DNA from: Nioella ostreopsis
GTDB lineage: Bacteria > Pseudomonadota > Alphaproteobacteria > Rhodobacterales > Rhodobacteraceae
NCBI RefSeq assembly: GCF_004000255.1
Contig: NZ_RCIQ01000010.1
Coordinates: 18,730 to 82,729 of the forward strand
Direction: 5' to 3'
DNA length: 64,000 nt
Shown: piece by piece, positions 63,746-64,000 of the stretch
How positions within the stretch are numbered: the stretch's first letter is position 1
Layout: every line of letters starts with the position of its first letter
The notes under the pieces: generated by a model
Databases searched by the model: none
Told to the model about the DNA's origin: nothing
What the model saw: the letters and a program-made list of their open reading frames with translations, nothing else
Translations under genes and position numbers: made by a program

Positions 63746-63762
63746 GCAACGTGATTCGTTGC
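63746..63762. promoter_or_regulatory. PaaX-like site (GCAAC-GTGATTC-GTTGC) upstream of the thiolase-paaABCDE operon
   Basis: A perfect five-base inverted repeat brackets GTGATTCGT (63751-63759), which matches the RTGATTCGY core I recall for E. coli PaaX operators. It lies nine bases beyond the TetR-like site. Confidence 0.45.
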
Positions 63763-63843
63763 AAGAGAAATGTTACGCGATCAGGCAAGATTGCGAAGAT
63801 TCCGTAACGCATTCACACAGCCGGACAATAGACCGACCTTCCC

Positions 63844-64000
63844 CTTCTTCTTGGCCCAAATACTCCCGCCGGAGGCATCCCCCCTCGCCACAAATCCGGA
63901 AACCCGACCCGACAGGCCGCCCTCCCAACAGATCCGTGGCAACGCGGACCGACGAGGCCTCCCGGCGCAAGCCGGGGGGTTGAGGAGGGCCGCTCGCGGG
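63844..64000. repeat. Dispersed intergenic repeat, copy 2, cut by the right edge
   Basis: The head (63844-63876) is identical to 42379-42411. A GCAA-tetraloop hairpin with a six-base stem (63961-63976) lies 117 bases from the head, nearly the same distance as in copy 1. The 312-base stretch 63689-64000 contains no supported gene; its first 100 bases hold the paa operators. Confidence 0.7.

Overview
The window is high-GC DNA with tightly packed operons and many ATGA, GTGA or TGATG gene overlaps. It carries BCCT, TRAP and ABC importers, a complete aerobic phenylacetyl-CoA pathway and a choline-sulfatase. It also holds two copies of an intergenic repeat that I associate with Rhodobacteraceae. 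Together these point to a Rhodobacterales (Roseobacter-type) alphaproteobacterium. No rRNA, tRNA, CRISPR array or insertion sequence was found.

Layout. (1) 1-4304: the end of a sugar-type ABC operon with its DeoR regulator, a divergent HAD hydrolase and a P4-type integrase, in DNA that is locally more AT-rich. This may be the edge of a genomic island. (2) 4610-12525: a RidA protein and a LysR regulator, then five co-directional genes: aldehyde dehydrogenase, an M19-like protein with an altered metal site, a BCCT transporter, a 564-residue orphan and a DUF3726 protein. I could not match this unit to a described pathway and consider it the best candidate for a new system. (3) 12600-20976: a second LysR gene, a D-glutamate cyclase/hydro-lyase family protein, a three-gene TRAP transporter and a fused 5-oxoprolinase, which look like an uptake and ring-opening route ending at glutamate. 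(4) 21016-25585: an acidic coiled-coil exported protein, PEP synthase and two small unknown proteins.

(5) 25806-38291: a glycine betaine/choline-type ABC importer with a GlxA-family regulator, an oligopeptide-type ABC importer, and a divergent choline-sulfatase gene (betC). This is a quaternary-amine osmolyte region. (6) 38475-42377: an APH-fold phosphotransferase plus acyl-CoA dehydrogenase pair, resembling the two halves of ACAD10/11, with two divergent SDR genes. (7) 42590-47675: a polyamine-type ABC importer whose first permease has a very large periplasmic insertion and whose operon includes a DUF1330 protein.

(8) 48049-63688: the phenylacetate (paa) region. One operon runs from a fused hydratase/dehydrogenase through paaZ to paaX. 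A divergent operon carries paaG, paaI, paaK and a TetR gene. A third carries thiolase, paaA-E and an extra PaaA/PaaC-like protein. PaaK activates phenylacetate, PaaABCDE epoxidises the ring, PaaG isomerises, PaaZ opens and oxidises the ring, and the fusion protein plus the thiolase finish beta-oxidation to acetyl-CoA and succinyl-CoA. A shared 15-bp TetR-like motif lies at both divergent promoters, and a PaaX-like core sits beside one of them.
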